A DNA stretch of 64,000 bases, from contig OZ038422.1 of the NCBI GenBank assembly GCA_964036155.1, positions 66,239,201-66,303,200 of the forward strand, read 5' to 3'. Positions 10,459-22,700 of this stretch are shown here, piece by piece (position 1 is the first letter of the stretch; every line of letters begins with the position of its first letter). Below the pieces are notes generated by a model that worked only from the letters and a program-made list of their open reading frames with translations, was not told where the DNA came from and did not search any database. The position numbers were made by a program, and so were the translations under genes. The DNA comes from Diploscapter coronatus. Lineage: Eukaryota > Nematoda > Chromadorea > Rhabditida > Rhabditidae.

Positions 10459-12799
10459 CTATTTTAAAGTTACGTCCTTTTGAAATAGAACTATCTTCGA
10501 TAACAACTCGAGTTTATTCTTCTCGATTTCCGTATACATCTTTTCCAATTCGGCATCGATTTCTTCCTTCGTAGTGAGCAGATTTGGGTCATAATTCCAG
10601 GTAGAATTTCTGGAAGAATATTTATGAAAGATCAATATTTTTCCAGGTTTACTGTGGATTGCACTGAGCTAAGTTTATCGGTCCGGCAAGTGGGTTAAAC
10701 CATCTCAGCGTCTTTTTGAATGATATTCTAAATTTTAAATTCCAGTGTAATTCACAAGATATCGAATAACACCATTTGTAAAATTCATCACGACTTAAGC
10801 TGAAGTATAGAGAAAGGGAAAAATACTGTTTTATAGATGGCGCTCATACTGAACTTGTGAATTATAAAGGATCTCTAATTTTTCCCTACGTTCTATTTCA
10901 AATTTCTTGAAAAATATCATTACTTGAGCGGAAGATCTTTGCCGTACTTAGCCAATTGTTTATTTTTCCAAGCGTGTATCATGAAATCTCTGCTACTATT
11001 CCAAAGGTGATTCATCAACCACCCATCGCGTGCCCATCCTTGACCCTGAATTTACATCGCTAAAATAAAATTTTCTCAGTTTGTGCAAAAATGTACCTTT
11101 TTAAAGATTTTGATTCGATTAAAATCAGTATTGACGCCGAGCATATCGCGAATACAGGCCTCGAAAATTTTTAGGTCATCCGGGCTGTGTGAATGATTGT
11201 AAACCGTCATGCAATTGTCGAGTTCAATATGACGGGTTGAATTATAGAGCACTTCAGCTACATAAGCCTGAAATTCTTGATTAAAATATACCTTAAAATG
11301 CATTTTATCATTGTATTGACAAAGCAACGGTAATCTGTAAGGTGATGCAATGACGAAAAATCGTAAAGTACAACGATGCAATGCTTTGGAGGATTTATGT
11401 AACAAAAAATGATGAACATACAGTAAAAAACGATGATAATTCTGTAAGAAAAGAATTTCGTTATTTTTGCTTTAGACCATTTCGTCATTACGTGTTTCAA
11501 AAAGTCCCAACATAACTAGTTAATATCATTTGCACAACGATATGTTATATTGACCTACATGAATAGCTCCATTATCATTTCCGTGTACGCCTTTAGTAGC
11601 TGGTATTCGATATTGATAGTTGGCAAAATCTTAATTTAAGATATATAGCATCTCATATTTTTATAGCAAATGTGAGTCTCTTACTTCGTAGAAAGTTGAT
11701 TGACCAGTCCGAATTCTTCACAATATATGAGCCCATCGTGATTTCCTGATTGAAAAATCGATCGTAAAATTCAATGTCGAATTTAGGATCGATATACTCC
11801 TCTATTCTTCTGTAATCACAATAAATGATCAATTATGTTTCATCTAATTTTCATAACAAACCTCTTTGGATTAACAACACCAATATCTGCATCGATGAAT
11901 AAAAGATAATCATTTTTGCTATTTGCTAGAGCGTTAGCAACATGGCAATGACGCCGGAAGAAATGCTAAATTTTCATTTTTTTATTCACTAAAATTACGA
12001 ATGTTGCTCATTATCAATGATAGTATTGGTGAGTGACGCACATTTTTTTTTTTATATATACTGAAACTGACATTGTTTGCAGCTTGATTAACGAAAATAC
12101 AAAACTTTTAAAAGTGATCTTGACGAAAAACTGGAAGTAAATTATGCATGTTTAGCGTATTAGATTTTGTGCATTATATATTTTATTTCAATCCATCTGT
12201 TTTTGACAATACAATTTAATACACCTACATCAGAATGATTGCATTTTGAATTTGGATGATTATCTATCAAAATGAACTCATATCCTTGGATTAGACAATA
12301 ACATTTCACAGTATCTATAATTTTCAATTATCAACGAATGAAGAGGGTCATAAAGTAGCGTCCATACCGATAGCGCGACTATATCCTCTCGTATCTCCTG
12401 TATTTGTTGTAACAACTATCGCAATTTTTAACCTTTGTTCTGATTGCTCATGTAAAGTTATCGGTGCTGTTGGTTGTGTTTCAAGACGTTCCTTAAAAAT
12501 CGCTTAGTTGCTAAAATTTCAAGTCTCAAATTGACAACTTGGAAACCTCAAGCCATGCGAAATAGGGTGAGGAATAGCAGGGAAGAGATTCTTTCCTCAC
12601 CCTATTTCGCATGGCTTGAGGTTCCCAAGTAGTCCCTCAAAATTAGACAGATGTGTAACTTCAATACTCTTAATCACTTATCAATTACTTTATTCGTCGA
12701 GATAACTCCTATGAGAATGTAGAACATAATGCATCCAATTGCAAGCATGAAACATTTCAATGCTCGATTTAATCCAGCATTATTACGACACGAAATCAT
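10459..12799 (-). CDS. DUF273-type nematode glycosyltransferase, type II membrane protein
   Basis: Nine exons (12799-12689, 12491-12368, 12314-12229, 11965-11862, 11809-11685, 11629-11559, 11441-11097, 11045-10924, 10609-10459) join in phase to 412 residues. Residues about 15-33 form a signal anchor (CFMLAIGCIMFYILIGVIS). The catalytic region then follows the nematode DUF273 pattern: KIAIVVTTNTGDTRGYSRAI, FFRRHCHVANAL, LLFIDADIGVVNPKRRIEEY with the DxD at about 132-134, RIPATKGVHGNDNGAIH, and GQGWARDGWLMNHLWNSSRD near the C-terminus. The DxD should bind a divalent metal and nucleotide-sugar in the Golgi lumen; donor and acceptor are unknown. The start ATG opens the exon encoding the anchor. 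Intron 1 contains a long hairpin (12537-12630). It faces away from the plus-strand transferase at 14 kb. Confidence 0.85.
12537..12630. repeat. 38-bp near-perfect hairpin in intron 1 of the DUF273-type gene
   Basis: Left arm 12537-12574 and right arm 12593-12630 pair over 38 positions around an 18-nt loop. The single difference would be a G.U pair in RNA made from the minus (gene) strand. No flanking direct duplication is visible. The arms are far more perfect than those of neighbouring MITEs, so it could be a young foldback insertion or a small-RNA precursor processed from the intron. Confidence 0.8.
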
Positions 12800-13700
12800 T
12801 ATAACAAGTTCCTAAAAGCTCGAATAAACCTAAAAGAGGCTATTAATTGAAAATTCTCGCCTTATATCCTTGCAAAGTCGTTTTGAAACGCTCTTAATTA
12901 TGCAAAACGTGTAAACTTCTGACCTTAAACCTTGATTGCTTTTTCGATCATTTGTCTTCGTGAAAGTGATTATTCATATTCCATTTTTACTATTTGATTC
13001 AGTACAGTTTGGTGGGCTCCAACTATACGGCTGTTTTGGTTATTTTTTTAGAAGTACGCAAATCCCTGAAATGCACGATTTTACGTATCGAAGTTCAAAA
13101 CTAATTCAATTTTAGGTAAAATTAGTGTGTCATAAAAACAAGAATTACACTAGACTGAAATTAACTCGGTATAAATTCTCTATTTATAGCATAATTAAAG
13201 CGAGAATGGAATGTGGGGAAAACTTTCGAAGAAAACGACGAACCTCTGACTAGAAAATCAAAAGAAAAATAAAAATAACACATATTGCATTGTACTCCGC
13301 AACATGAAATTTTTAGTAGCACAATTTAAAAATCTGCTGCTTGAATTGGATAATTAAAGATTCAGGGAAAGAAACTTCTTGGAGAGTGCATGTTCACGTG
13401 CTTCACCACTAACAAAGAGGCTCGAATGATTTTCTGAACACGATTTTCAAAATAAACCACCCAAACTTCTCGTTGTATCATTGAAATTTTTAGCAAACAT
13501 TATTTATTGCTAAAATACACATTCGTATGCTGATAGAAATTCTCTATGATTCCGATCTTTCAGAAAAGCATTATTCAACTCATTCGCTATAACGGAATTC
13601 ATTCAGTCTGCTATGAAAGACGATGATATTATTAGGTACTCATAGAGCAAAAATCCTACTATTTTTTGCTAGCATAACTACTTCTATAATAATTCTGTAA
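12800..13700. other. Intergenic between divergent transferase genes
   Basis: No gene is supported. The stretch presumably contains promoters for the minus-strand DUF273-type gene and perhaps the plus-strand transferase, but no specific site stands out. Confidence 0.4.
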
Positions 13701-13809
13701 GTTTACAACGGCTTTCTGTATTTCACACCCACTTTTTGAGAAGAGAATAGAGAAGGGAGGTAGGGAAAAAGAAAAAAGTGAGTGTGGAATACAAGAAACC
13801 GTTTACAAC
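13701..13809. mobile_element. 91-bp MITE with 9-bp target duplication
   Basis: The element 13710-13800 starts GGCTTTCTGTATTTCACACC and ends with an imperfect inverted copy (18 of 23 positions). It is flanked on both sides by GTTTACAAC (13701-13709 and 13801-13809), an exact 9-bp direct duplication as left by Mutator-like transposases. The interior is purine-rich and non-coding. It lies just upstream of the plus-strand transferase gene. Confidence 0.7.
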
Positions 13810-14018
13810 AAATCATTCGAAGAGCGTCAGGGCTGTTGGGAATTTCACTCGAAATTTCGGTCTATCTTTCTTTTCTCCGTGAGCCAACTACCAATCTTCC
13901 ACAAGACTCTCTTTCTCTGTCGTCTAAACCCTGAATTTCAAAGAAGAATGTAGAAATAGCGAATAAGTTATGGAGAAGAGAAAGAAACACCAGAATTCCG
14001 ATTCTAAATTCTGAATAG

Positions 14019-15843
14019 TCCAATTTCAAAAGGAAGCAATTATATTTGGACGTTGAAAGTTCCGATAGTAATAATAGCAAGAATAATGATGATACTTTTG
14101 TAGCTGGATCTAACAAGGTGAATTTATTTTAAATTCTATCTTGAAGGAAAACATTCATAAATATTAGGGACGAAAAACGTACGTTGTGATAGGATCAGAT
14201 ACACGTCATGCTTACTTATTTCCTCTCATCATAACTATCCAGGCATGGATAAATATATCATTTAAACTAGAACCTCCTTTTCACAGAACTGGAAGCAATT
14301 TGGGGTTAACACAATTTTGTGTCTGTCAGAACCTCGGGAAAATTTTATGAGCAATAATGCAACTCGTCTAATACTTGAAATAATATCGGAAGACAAGTCG
14401 GTCAGTAACATTTTTATATGATTTTTTTTTGTTTATAAATTTAATTTATTGAGTAAATAAAAATATAGATAAAATCGATATATTTGGAAAATCGCTACTT
14501 AAACCCTCAGTTTATTTTAGGTTCAAATCGTATTCTTAAACACAACACTTGCTCCGAAACATACCATTGCTCAAACATGTCGTTTGTACATCGCTGCATC
14601 GCCTGCTGTCAACATCAACGATGATGATTACATCATTACAAGTGATACTGATTATTGGGTATTTAGTCTAGGTAAATGGTGACAACAAGATAGATATTTG
14701 AATATAAAATTTTCATTAAAATTAATATACTCTAAGATTAAGATAGCCATATCCCTAAGAACGACCAGAAAATACTCTCTTACAATTCGAAATGTTGCGG
14801 GCATAACAGTAATCCCAAAAATCCGATAAAAAAGTTAGATGATAATTTTTTGGTCAGAATAAATTCATGTTCAGGTTTCAATTTTTACCCATGTGCACAA
14901 TCACCATGACTGCGTATCTGTGGCGAGAAATTATGGGTGGGATTAAAATTTTTATAAATATAATTATGATGTATCTTTCACTTTTTCCTATGAAAGCCTT
15001 GTCAATTGATTAAAATTATCAGAAGGAGGATATTTTTCCTAAGCTCGTTCACATATAAACTTGAGAAGTCTAGTGAAATAAACCAAGTTATCCTTTCCTT
15101 TTATATTTTTAGAATTACTTTTATTGAATTAGAATTTTTTAAAGAAAGCCAATTTACTGAATTTTAGTTTTTAGGTGTCCCGAAAGGATGGCTGAGTGAC
15201 GGTGATGTATTATCTCGAAGGCTTTATCAGGAATTCGATAGTCCGTCGTTCATCATAAACGGAACTGGAAAACCGAAAATATCTGGAAGTTGGTATGCTG
15301 ACCAGTTGCTCATTTCTGAAAAAATTCACGACTGGAAACTTCGAGAAAAGTTTGCAAAATTATCTACTCCTATGCAAAATTTGTAACTTTAGCAACGCGA
15401 AATATATTGGAATGTTACCTAGAGTTCGGAAAGAAAGGCGGATCGATCGAGAACAATGGATCGAAGACTTTTCTAGTAAAAAATAGATTTGAAATAACGA
15501 CGAAGAATTTTTCATGAGAAGGAATGAAATTTCAATCCGCATTTTAATATTTCATTTATATCACAAGAGTTTAAAGTAGAATACTCAGATGTCGATTTAT
15601 CGAAATATGATGACGCTCACGTTTTTCATCCATTGGGAGAGCCGAAAAATTGGGAGAAAGTTCAGCCTTTGCTCAAATTGATGTTCAATTCAACTGCGGT
15701 TGAATGGTAGATTAAAAAGTGCAAGATTTAATATTCGAATTTTTAGGTTCAATGAAATTCATAGCAAGTATGCGAAACTTGCCTTCCCTAATACACCAGC
15801 GACCACCACGACTAGGGGCGCCAAATCTAGAATACGTGCTTGA
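14019..15843 (+). CDS. Nucleotide-sugar transferase-like protein (nematode family), 5' end unresolved
   Basis: Ten exons are in phase (14019-14117, 14168-14242, 14287-14400, 14521-14671, 14743-14833, 14875-14936, 15175-15349, 15393-15475, 15568-15706, 15747-15843), giving 361 residues to TGA 15841. Features fit a metal-dependent glycosyltransferase fold: KTYVVIGSDTRHAYLFPLII, DDDYIITSDTDYWVFSL with an Asp-Thr-Asp motif, NSKCCGH, FLPMCTITMTAYLWREIM, GSWYADQLLISEKIHDW, RRIDREQW, and KYDDAHVFHPLGEPKNWEKV. I recall this order from uncharacterised nematode proteins but cannot name the family. The intron after 14242 needs a GC donor (CAG|GCATGG). The acceptor at 15567 (CACAAG) is weak. The start and any signal anchor lie upstream of 14019 and were not found. 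Next to two other transferase genes, a role in glycan synthesis is likely. Confidence 0.7.
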
Positions 15844-17011
15844 TTCTATACCATTCATAAATATCTGATGATCATAGACTTATGAGTTGTTTTCGGGTTC
15901 GCTGCATAAATTTTTTTGTCAAAGCATGTATGTTAATGCATGCTAAATTACCTCGAAAATAAAACGAGAAAACAAATGAACATCGAGTTCTGCATGTCAA
16001 AATCATTCAAACTAGGCAGCGCACGTAATTTAAAAATCGAACGAGTTATTTTTATCGCTGCATTCAGGGCAAGTCAAAGATCACAATTTTAAAGAGTCAA
16101 AGTTAAAGACAAAGCTTTCTTCAGCCTTGGAGCTGCATTGCATTTGTCGTTGCGTCACGCTTCGAAAATTTTTCAAAATTAACACTATTGACATTCCTTC
16201 CATTACCTTCTTTCAATTCCTTCAAATCATGTATGGAAATTTCGTTATTGTCGATGATCGATTACTTGAGACCAAGTAAATGACACTGAATTTTGATCCG
16301 TGAGAATTAGCTCGTTGTTTGCAACGAACTTTACGCCATTGCATTATATTCAGTGAATGAATGCAACGACTATTTGTAAATACGCAGTTCCCGCTTTGCA
16401 TATTCGTATCTGTGCATCATTTATTACGTTTCAAGTTATCGATCTTCGATAATACAAGCATATGTTTTTCGTTACAATCGGTTTTATTGGACAGAATAAG
16501 TTGTTGTGGTTGGGCGGTTGGTGGGTTCGTGTTGGATAGATATTCATTGTTAGGTATTTCATATTCGCAGCTCGCCCCTTCGGTCGATTGTCTATGTGTG
16601 TAGTCTGCGCAGAGTCGCTCAGTTCTGCACCTTGCCCCAGTTGCTCTTGCAGTCGTCGATCGTGTCGCTGTCGTTCGATGGGCGCAACTCGCCTTTCTGA
16701 ATATTGGACATTTTGAGATTTCAGTTATAGGGAAAGTTTTTTTAGAATTTGGTATAAATGCTATGAATTTATTATACTAAAATTTATGAAAATGACAATA
16801 TTGAATAAACTGGAAGGAGTCGTTTTTTTCATAGAAATTTCAAACCTTGATCTTCTCCTCGATTTCCTTTTTCCGCTTCGCGTCTCTTTCGTTTCCGCGA
16901 TGCTTCCTTCTGTAAAATTAAAATATTTGAATTCATTTAAAGAACGACAAAAATTGTTTGTTCGAAAATTTATTGATGTTTGCTGAGATTATGCGTCTGT
17001 CTGGCTGGCGC
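15844..17011. other. Intergenic, no supported gene
   Basis: A plus-strand frame at 16361-16603 has no start context or splice partners. Nothing else is supported. Confidence 0.4.
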
Positions 17012-17804
17012 TTACTTCTTATTCTTTTTGTGCTCCTTCTTCTTGGGTGCTTCTCCTTTGACCTTCTGCTGGGCGACTTTCTGATCGAGATCGGGTGGCT
17101 CGGGTACGACGATCTCCACTCTTCTACTACCTTTACCACTGTCGTCGTCGTTGAGCGCTTTTGCCTGAAATTTGATGTCATGTGTGAATCATATTGGATT
17201 GCATGCGATCATTCAATTGTTTCATCTCTTTCTTAAACTTGCAAGGTGAACTCTCTATTTAGCATGTCATTTCTCATCATGATTCCCTTCAATTTCCCAA
17301 TGAGCTGAGGAAGAATCTTCTCGAAAACACCAGCTTCAGAAAAATGTCTCCATTTTTAGCGCAATTACAGGATCTTCAAACTCACAACGACATTCTCGTC
17401 GGGAGGTGGCGGTGCCTCGGGTTTGTTCTCGTCATCTTCTTTCTTCTGCTCACCGGCCGGGTTCGCAGGTCTGACGGAGGCGGGCGTCGCTGCTGCGGGT
17501 TTGTGTGGTTCCGGTGCCTGAAATTGTCTGATTATTCACTGAACTTTGATTATTCATTGAGCTGACACGATTTCAAGTCATAGAAAAGAAATTTTCAAAT
17601 GACGAATAATGCGTAGATATTCTTTTGATAAAGTATAAGCCTTCAAGGAGATTGTGAAGCTGCTTTTCACTCATGTCATTACCCTCTTAGTGCTGGCCAC
17701 AGGCGGTGCTGCTTGTGCTCTGTTCTTTCCCTTCTTCTCCTTCTTTCCACAGAGTAGAGAAACGGTGATCAACGGCGTCAGAATCGTGACGAGGGCGAGC
17801 AGCT
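17012..17804 (-). CDS. Small single-pass membrane protein with charged Pro/Ala/Lys tail, 5' exon missing
   Basis: Three phase-0-linked exons (17804-17683, 17517-17386, 17164-17012) encode the last 134 or so residues. A membrane segment (LLALVTILTPLITVSLL) is followed by CGKKEKKGK, a Pro/Ala-rich acidic stretch (APEPHKPAAATPASVRPANP, then EDDENKPEAPPPPDENVV) and a lysine-rich end, PKKKEHKKNKK, before TAA at 17012. I do not recognise it. The layout suggests a signal anchor or single membrane helix with a disordered, charged cytosolic or lumenal tail. The first exon must end in phase 1 and was not identified; candidate ATGs near 18041 and 17930 are unproven. Splice sites AGG|GTAATG and GTT|GTGAGT are good. 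Confidence 0.55.
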
Positions 17805-18638
17805 CTGGAATGTATGAGGAATTATTTCAATCGGCGATTGATTCTTTTAGAGCATGAAGATATCATACATGTTCTGGACAATTTAGGATGTTCTTACTCG
17901 GACGAATACATTCTGTGCGCTTTAATGATAATGACGAAAATTGAGCATGTAAAGTAAGTTGTCAGTCTCACGGCATGAAAGGTTATCATCGAAGCACTCG
18001 GTGAAGTGTTTGGAAATCGTGAGACATCCATGATACGATGCATGAGTGAAGTGTGGGGAAGATAAGAAATCGCTCTCTCAACATAATTTCAAAGTTCCTT
18101 ATCATGTGTCATGTGATTTAAAAATCGCATTCATGAACTTTCTCCAAGACTTTGCTTTGCTGCTGGAACAGACCATGTTGGACGAGAAAGGACGAGCCGG
18201 TCATTTGGCGGTGTTTGAAGCGACAGTCGACTGTTCGCGGTCGCTTCCGTCGCCTCGTTTCCTCTTCCACTTCTTTTTACTGCCGCTTCCTCAGACGATT
18301 CGTGAGGTAATGGCAATCCATCATTCTGATTCGACTCGTTGATTGATTCTTCGATTTTCAAGAATGCATGTAAATTTTACGTCGGGTTTTGAAAATTCAT
18401 GCTGACTTTATGTCAAGTATCAAAAATGTATACAAATGTTTATGTGTAAGTTTCAAGAATGCATGCAACATTTGAGCAAGAACGAAGAAAATCATTCCGT
18501 GTTGCACGCTTTCGAACTACTCTTTCGCAATTTCCTATTTCTTCTTTTAATGAAAGCTCTACTAATTTTATTTCGAGGGAAAATTCTACAATTTCCAGTT
18601 TGATACAAACAAAGCAGAGAGAGTTATTTGAGATTGCA
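17805..18638. other. Between two minus-strand genes; possible extra exon
   Basis: This should hold the first exon of the gene ending at 17012. A minus-strand frame at 18361-18131, rich in Ser/Glu/Asn, could be an exon of an unknown gene, but I found no matching splice partners. Confidence 0.3.
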
Positions 18639-19739
18639 TCAAAGAGGCTCATCAGCCTGTCTGGCTAAGTAGATGTAAGCAGCTACGTTCAGAAACGTTA
18701 GAGCCATCCCAACTATTACCAAGATGTACGAGTAACCGATCTGAAAATTTTGCAATCGAAAGAAATTCTTTTTTAATTCATGGAAATCTGACTCTGCAGT
18801 ACATCAATGCCGGTGGTACTCCCATAGCGGCACTTAATTCACGCGCTGAAACGGGTCATTTAGACAATTTTATAGACAACATTTTACGATAGTAGCTATC
18901 CCATTTTATCGGGAAAGTTATGCAGACGATAATTAGAAGAAGTCCGGCTAACAACAATGCGCCTATCCCGTAACGATGTTTTATCGCAAATCTCCAGCGT
19001 AAGAGCCTGAAATCGTAAAATTTGAAAATTAACTTTAACGAAAACGACAATTTGAAATTCTCGCTACGTCGTGAAATGAAATTGTTTGAGAAAAACTCTC
19101 AACATCCTACCCATCTCTTTCTTATCTTATTCACAATGCAATGAGATTTTCATAAATTGGAAAAATCAATCAAAGTACATGGCTATCGGATACCACACGA
19201 CGAGCGCCAATAATTGGATCACGAATGCAATGATAATCACGATGATGCACATTTGCAACCACGGTGGCAACTTCTAAAATGGGCAAACTTTTTAGAGAAT
19301 CATAGTAACAAGTATACTGCGAAAGTCTTATTCGGATCCTTACTGCCTTGCCAAAGAGTGAGAGAAACACTGTGAATCTTGGTTCCATCCACCAAGTATG
19401 CATTGACCCAACCTAAGTATCAATTGAAATTCGTTTTGAACTGAATCAGTTCTATTGTTTCACCAGGTAGGAATTGTCATTGCGCAAATATCGATAATGG
19501 GTGAAGATTTATCGACGAAATATAATTTGTTTCATACAAGTGAGGATTTTGATCATTTTCCCAGTTTCAACTTGAACTCGTTCAAAATTTGATACACACC
19601 ATTCAGGACTTGACTACCCATAAAACCTGACTGCTCTACCTGTAGTAAATGTCCCACAGATTGTGAAGGTAGTCGCCACAATCGTGATGCAGATCGAGTA
19701 AAATAGCCATCGAGATCCTTCGATGAATCTTGGATGCAT
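18639..19739 (-). CDS. Multi-pass membrane protein, possibly claudin/Clc-like four-helix type
   Basis: Seven in-phase exons (19739-19640, 19412-19344, 19273-19179, 19006-18888, 18845-18793, 18740-18639) were sought and six were found, ending at TGA 18641-18639. Three strong membrane helices are visible: MCIIVIIIAFVIQLLALVVW, GIGALLLAGLLLIIVCITFP and YSYILVIVGMALTFLNVAAY, the last followed by a short tail (LARQADEPL). A fourth helix could come from frames near 20110-19990 (FILVFFVPLIIANIEFGIF), but the connection could not be phased. An internal ATG at 19403 could instead start a shorter form. Four helices with a large first loop and short tail would fit claudin/PMP22/Clc-like proteins of nematodes, which sit at cell junctions or the plasma membrane. 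That assignment is an inference from topology, not a motif match. Confidence 0.5.
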
Positions 19740-22700
19740 CTGTACGGAAAACCAATCGATCCAGAAAAGGTGTTAGAATTGTCGAGGTAATAAAAGCGTT
19801 GTTGCGACGTGAAGTCCATCTTTTTCATTTCGATTGGCTATCAAAGTACCAATAAACAGTCGGTTATTTCCCTAACGAGCCATGCGAAGGAATTCACACC
19901 TAATGGTACAATAAAATTGCTCGCACCAATGCCAGTGATCTCTATGGCCATCAACAATCTCATTAAATTTCACTGGTACAATTGCAATTCTGGCCTGAAT
20001 TTGTGGCCGATAAGCTCCGTGATCCTTTTCGAATAACTTCTTCATAAAAAGTGACCGCGAAAATTCCAAACTCAATATTGGCTATAATAAGGGGCACGAA
20101 AAATACAAGAATGAACCACGAAATTTATGAGTCGCAGAGTGGCTATGTATCGAAAAATCAATATCTTCTTTTCACCTTTGTTTTCGTTGCGCATTTTCGT
20201 GAAAAATCATGCAAATCAAAAATCTGTGAGCTTTGATCGTCCAAGTACATTCTTTGAAGGATAACTTTCAGAGTTTACTTTTCCACCTACTGTTTCAATA
20301 TTTTGTTTACATTGGTTTAAACTTGTATTTCGCTTTATTTGAGTTTACATTTCATAGTTCTTCATAATGAAATGCTCAATTATTTATTTGCAACTTTACT
20401 TTACCAAAGGCAACAATTTTCTAGACGAAGGTCGACTTTATCCCACACAATTAGATTTGCCCTCTCGATGCGAATGTTCTCTTTATTTCTTCCATTAGAT
20501 TCTTTCATTATCTTTTCACCTCTTCAAAGCTGCCGTTATTTTCCCTTCCGACGGTCTCTCATTTTGTGCGGTTGGCGCCAAATAAAATGCTTGATCTGAG
20601 GAAATAGTGCTCAATTCTGAGAGAGTCGAAGAAGTCAGGAGAATGAAAGATAATCAGCTGATTGAGAAGTGCAAAACGAGTAGCGATTCGCACAAATAAA
20701 TGTGCCAGAAATAAAAAGGAAATATCACATGAAATTTGGATGCTCGAAGGAAGCAGACGAGAAGAACATAGCAGGAGAAGAAGAGATCCCAAAGAATCAG
20801 GAACAGTTGCCAGCCTTTTGTCTGATTTTTTCAATTTTTCGTTGCTTTGAATTCATTTTCATTGCCTCTAGGCGTGTGACAGGATCACGCAAAAACGCAG
20901 CAGAAATACACGCAACAACAGCTGATCCAAACCACTGCACAAAACGGCTGAAAACCAGCCAAAATCCCGATGAATCGACGAAGATTGAGCGATTTCGTCG
21001 GGGATTTTGCAAGCCAAATGTTGAATCATCGAGTTGATATAGCGGGGAATTTCATGAATTCTGGTCTCAATCCGATATGCTCCATCATGGCTTGAAACCA
21101 TTTGTCATATAAAAATGTTGCTCTATACTTATGCATAGGTTTAGAAAACATGTTGGAATAATCCACCAACAAATTGTATTATTTAGTCATGATGGAATGG
21201 GCTTCTCTGGAATGCTCATCTGCCTGATGATATATCCGGTGAAATCTCGTGATTATCAAACCGTATAGCTGATCCATCATCGTCACATTGCAGATGCATG
21301 CCGAAAATATCCTCGCAAACGATGTTCTCCAATTTCCTGCAATTTCGCAAAACTCAAATGATTAATCCAGGAAAATGGAATTTTTTCTCAAAAGCTGAGA
21401 ATTTTCAATGGAACGAGTTTAAAATTTTGACGAATCAGGAATTTTCGTGAATCACATAACTTTTTGTGCACAAAACCCTTAGTTTTTTAGTTGGAACGAA
21501 TTGTGGTTATTAATTGAAAATGATTGAATAAAATGAAGCATTCACCATTTTTCAATAGTAATTTAAACGGAAAATAGAGTTTACTTTTCTCAAAGACTGA
21601 ATTATTGCCGAATGAAATGATAAAAACTCGTCATTTTTCAGTCGTACACTAAAGATGATGTAGTTTTCACAAGAAAAATAATTATTGAACGAGGTTTTTT
21701 TAGTTTAGAATGCCGATCTTCACCAAAACAATTACGCTAACAATGACATTGATTGTGATGATTTTTCGTACAGAAATTATTTTTAAAATGATATAGTTCT
21801 TCAAAGATGAGTAATTTCTGAGCCGATTCAATATTTAGTTTAGTTTAGATTTACTATTCCCCCATTAAAATACTTGTGCTAACAATAGCACTTGCAGTAG
21901 CTTTTGACTATGATGTGAGTCTGTCCTCGTGGTTTCCCTTTATTTGTTCCTCGTGCAATCGACTATTTTCACAGATTTACTTTTTCAATTTTCCCAGATT
22001 CACATTATCGCGTAGTTCCCTAGTTTTTTTTCAAGAGCACACCTGTCAGTCAGTACCATTTCGAGAGATGATGAACTTCCATCACATGATAAACGGGGAA
22101 TAGTTAGCGTAAAACAAACAGACTGCCCGGGTTTTTACAATCGAAAAAACGGAGATTTGATAAATTATGACAAGTTTTTCAGTAACCCCTGAAATAGGCA
22201 ACATGGCATCATGAAAATGTAGAGTGTAATCAATCAATCCTGACACATTCCAAATCGGAACTTCCAATATTATCACGTAGCAAACAAATCAAATCGATTC
22301 CTAAAAATATCACTGAAAAACGAAGACAGGAATATCTATCTGCATTTTCGTTCAATTTTTAGTTTTTTTTTCTAAATTGAAACCATTCCATGACCACCTA
22401 ATGCATTTTGACAGTTCAATAGATTGCCCCGCATCTCAAAAGTTCTACCATTCTTTTTTCTCGGATTAGTATTAGCTCCATGTGGTCGATTGTCCTACCG
22501 CTTTGTTGTGCATGTGACTGTGTTTCGTTTACCCAAAACTCATCACTTTTTCCTTCCCGATTCTTTTTCCTGAACTCCCATATTTTCCTCGTTTCTCGCT
22601 GCCTCCACATTTATCATTGTCTCGTTTTTCCACGTTTCTCGCAGCTTTTCCCGATCGTTCAGTCTTTCTCGATCTGGCGCCAGGCCAGGGAAGAAATTCA

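Noticed and set aside
16933..17236. Frames on both strands at 17.0 kb (82 and 92 codons)
   Set aside because: They are shadows of the lysine-rich last exon of the membrane protein gene, which fits in the third frame with matching splice phases.
18440..18668. Overlapping frames at 18.4-18.7 kb on both strands
   Set aside because: They have no recognisable content and overlap the phased last exon of the multi-pass membrane protein.
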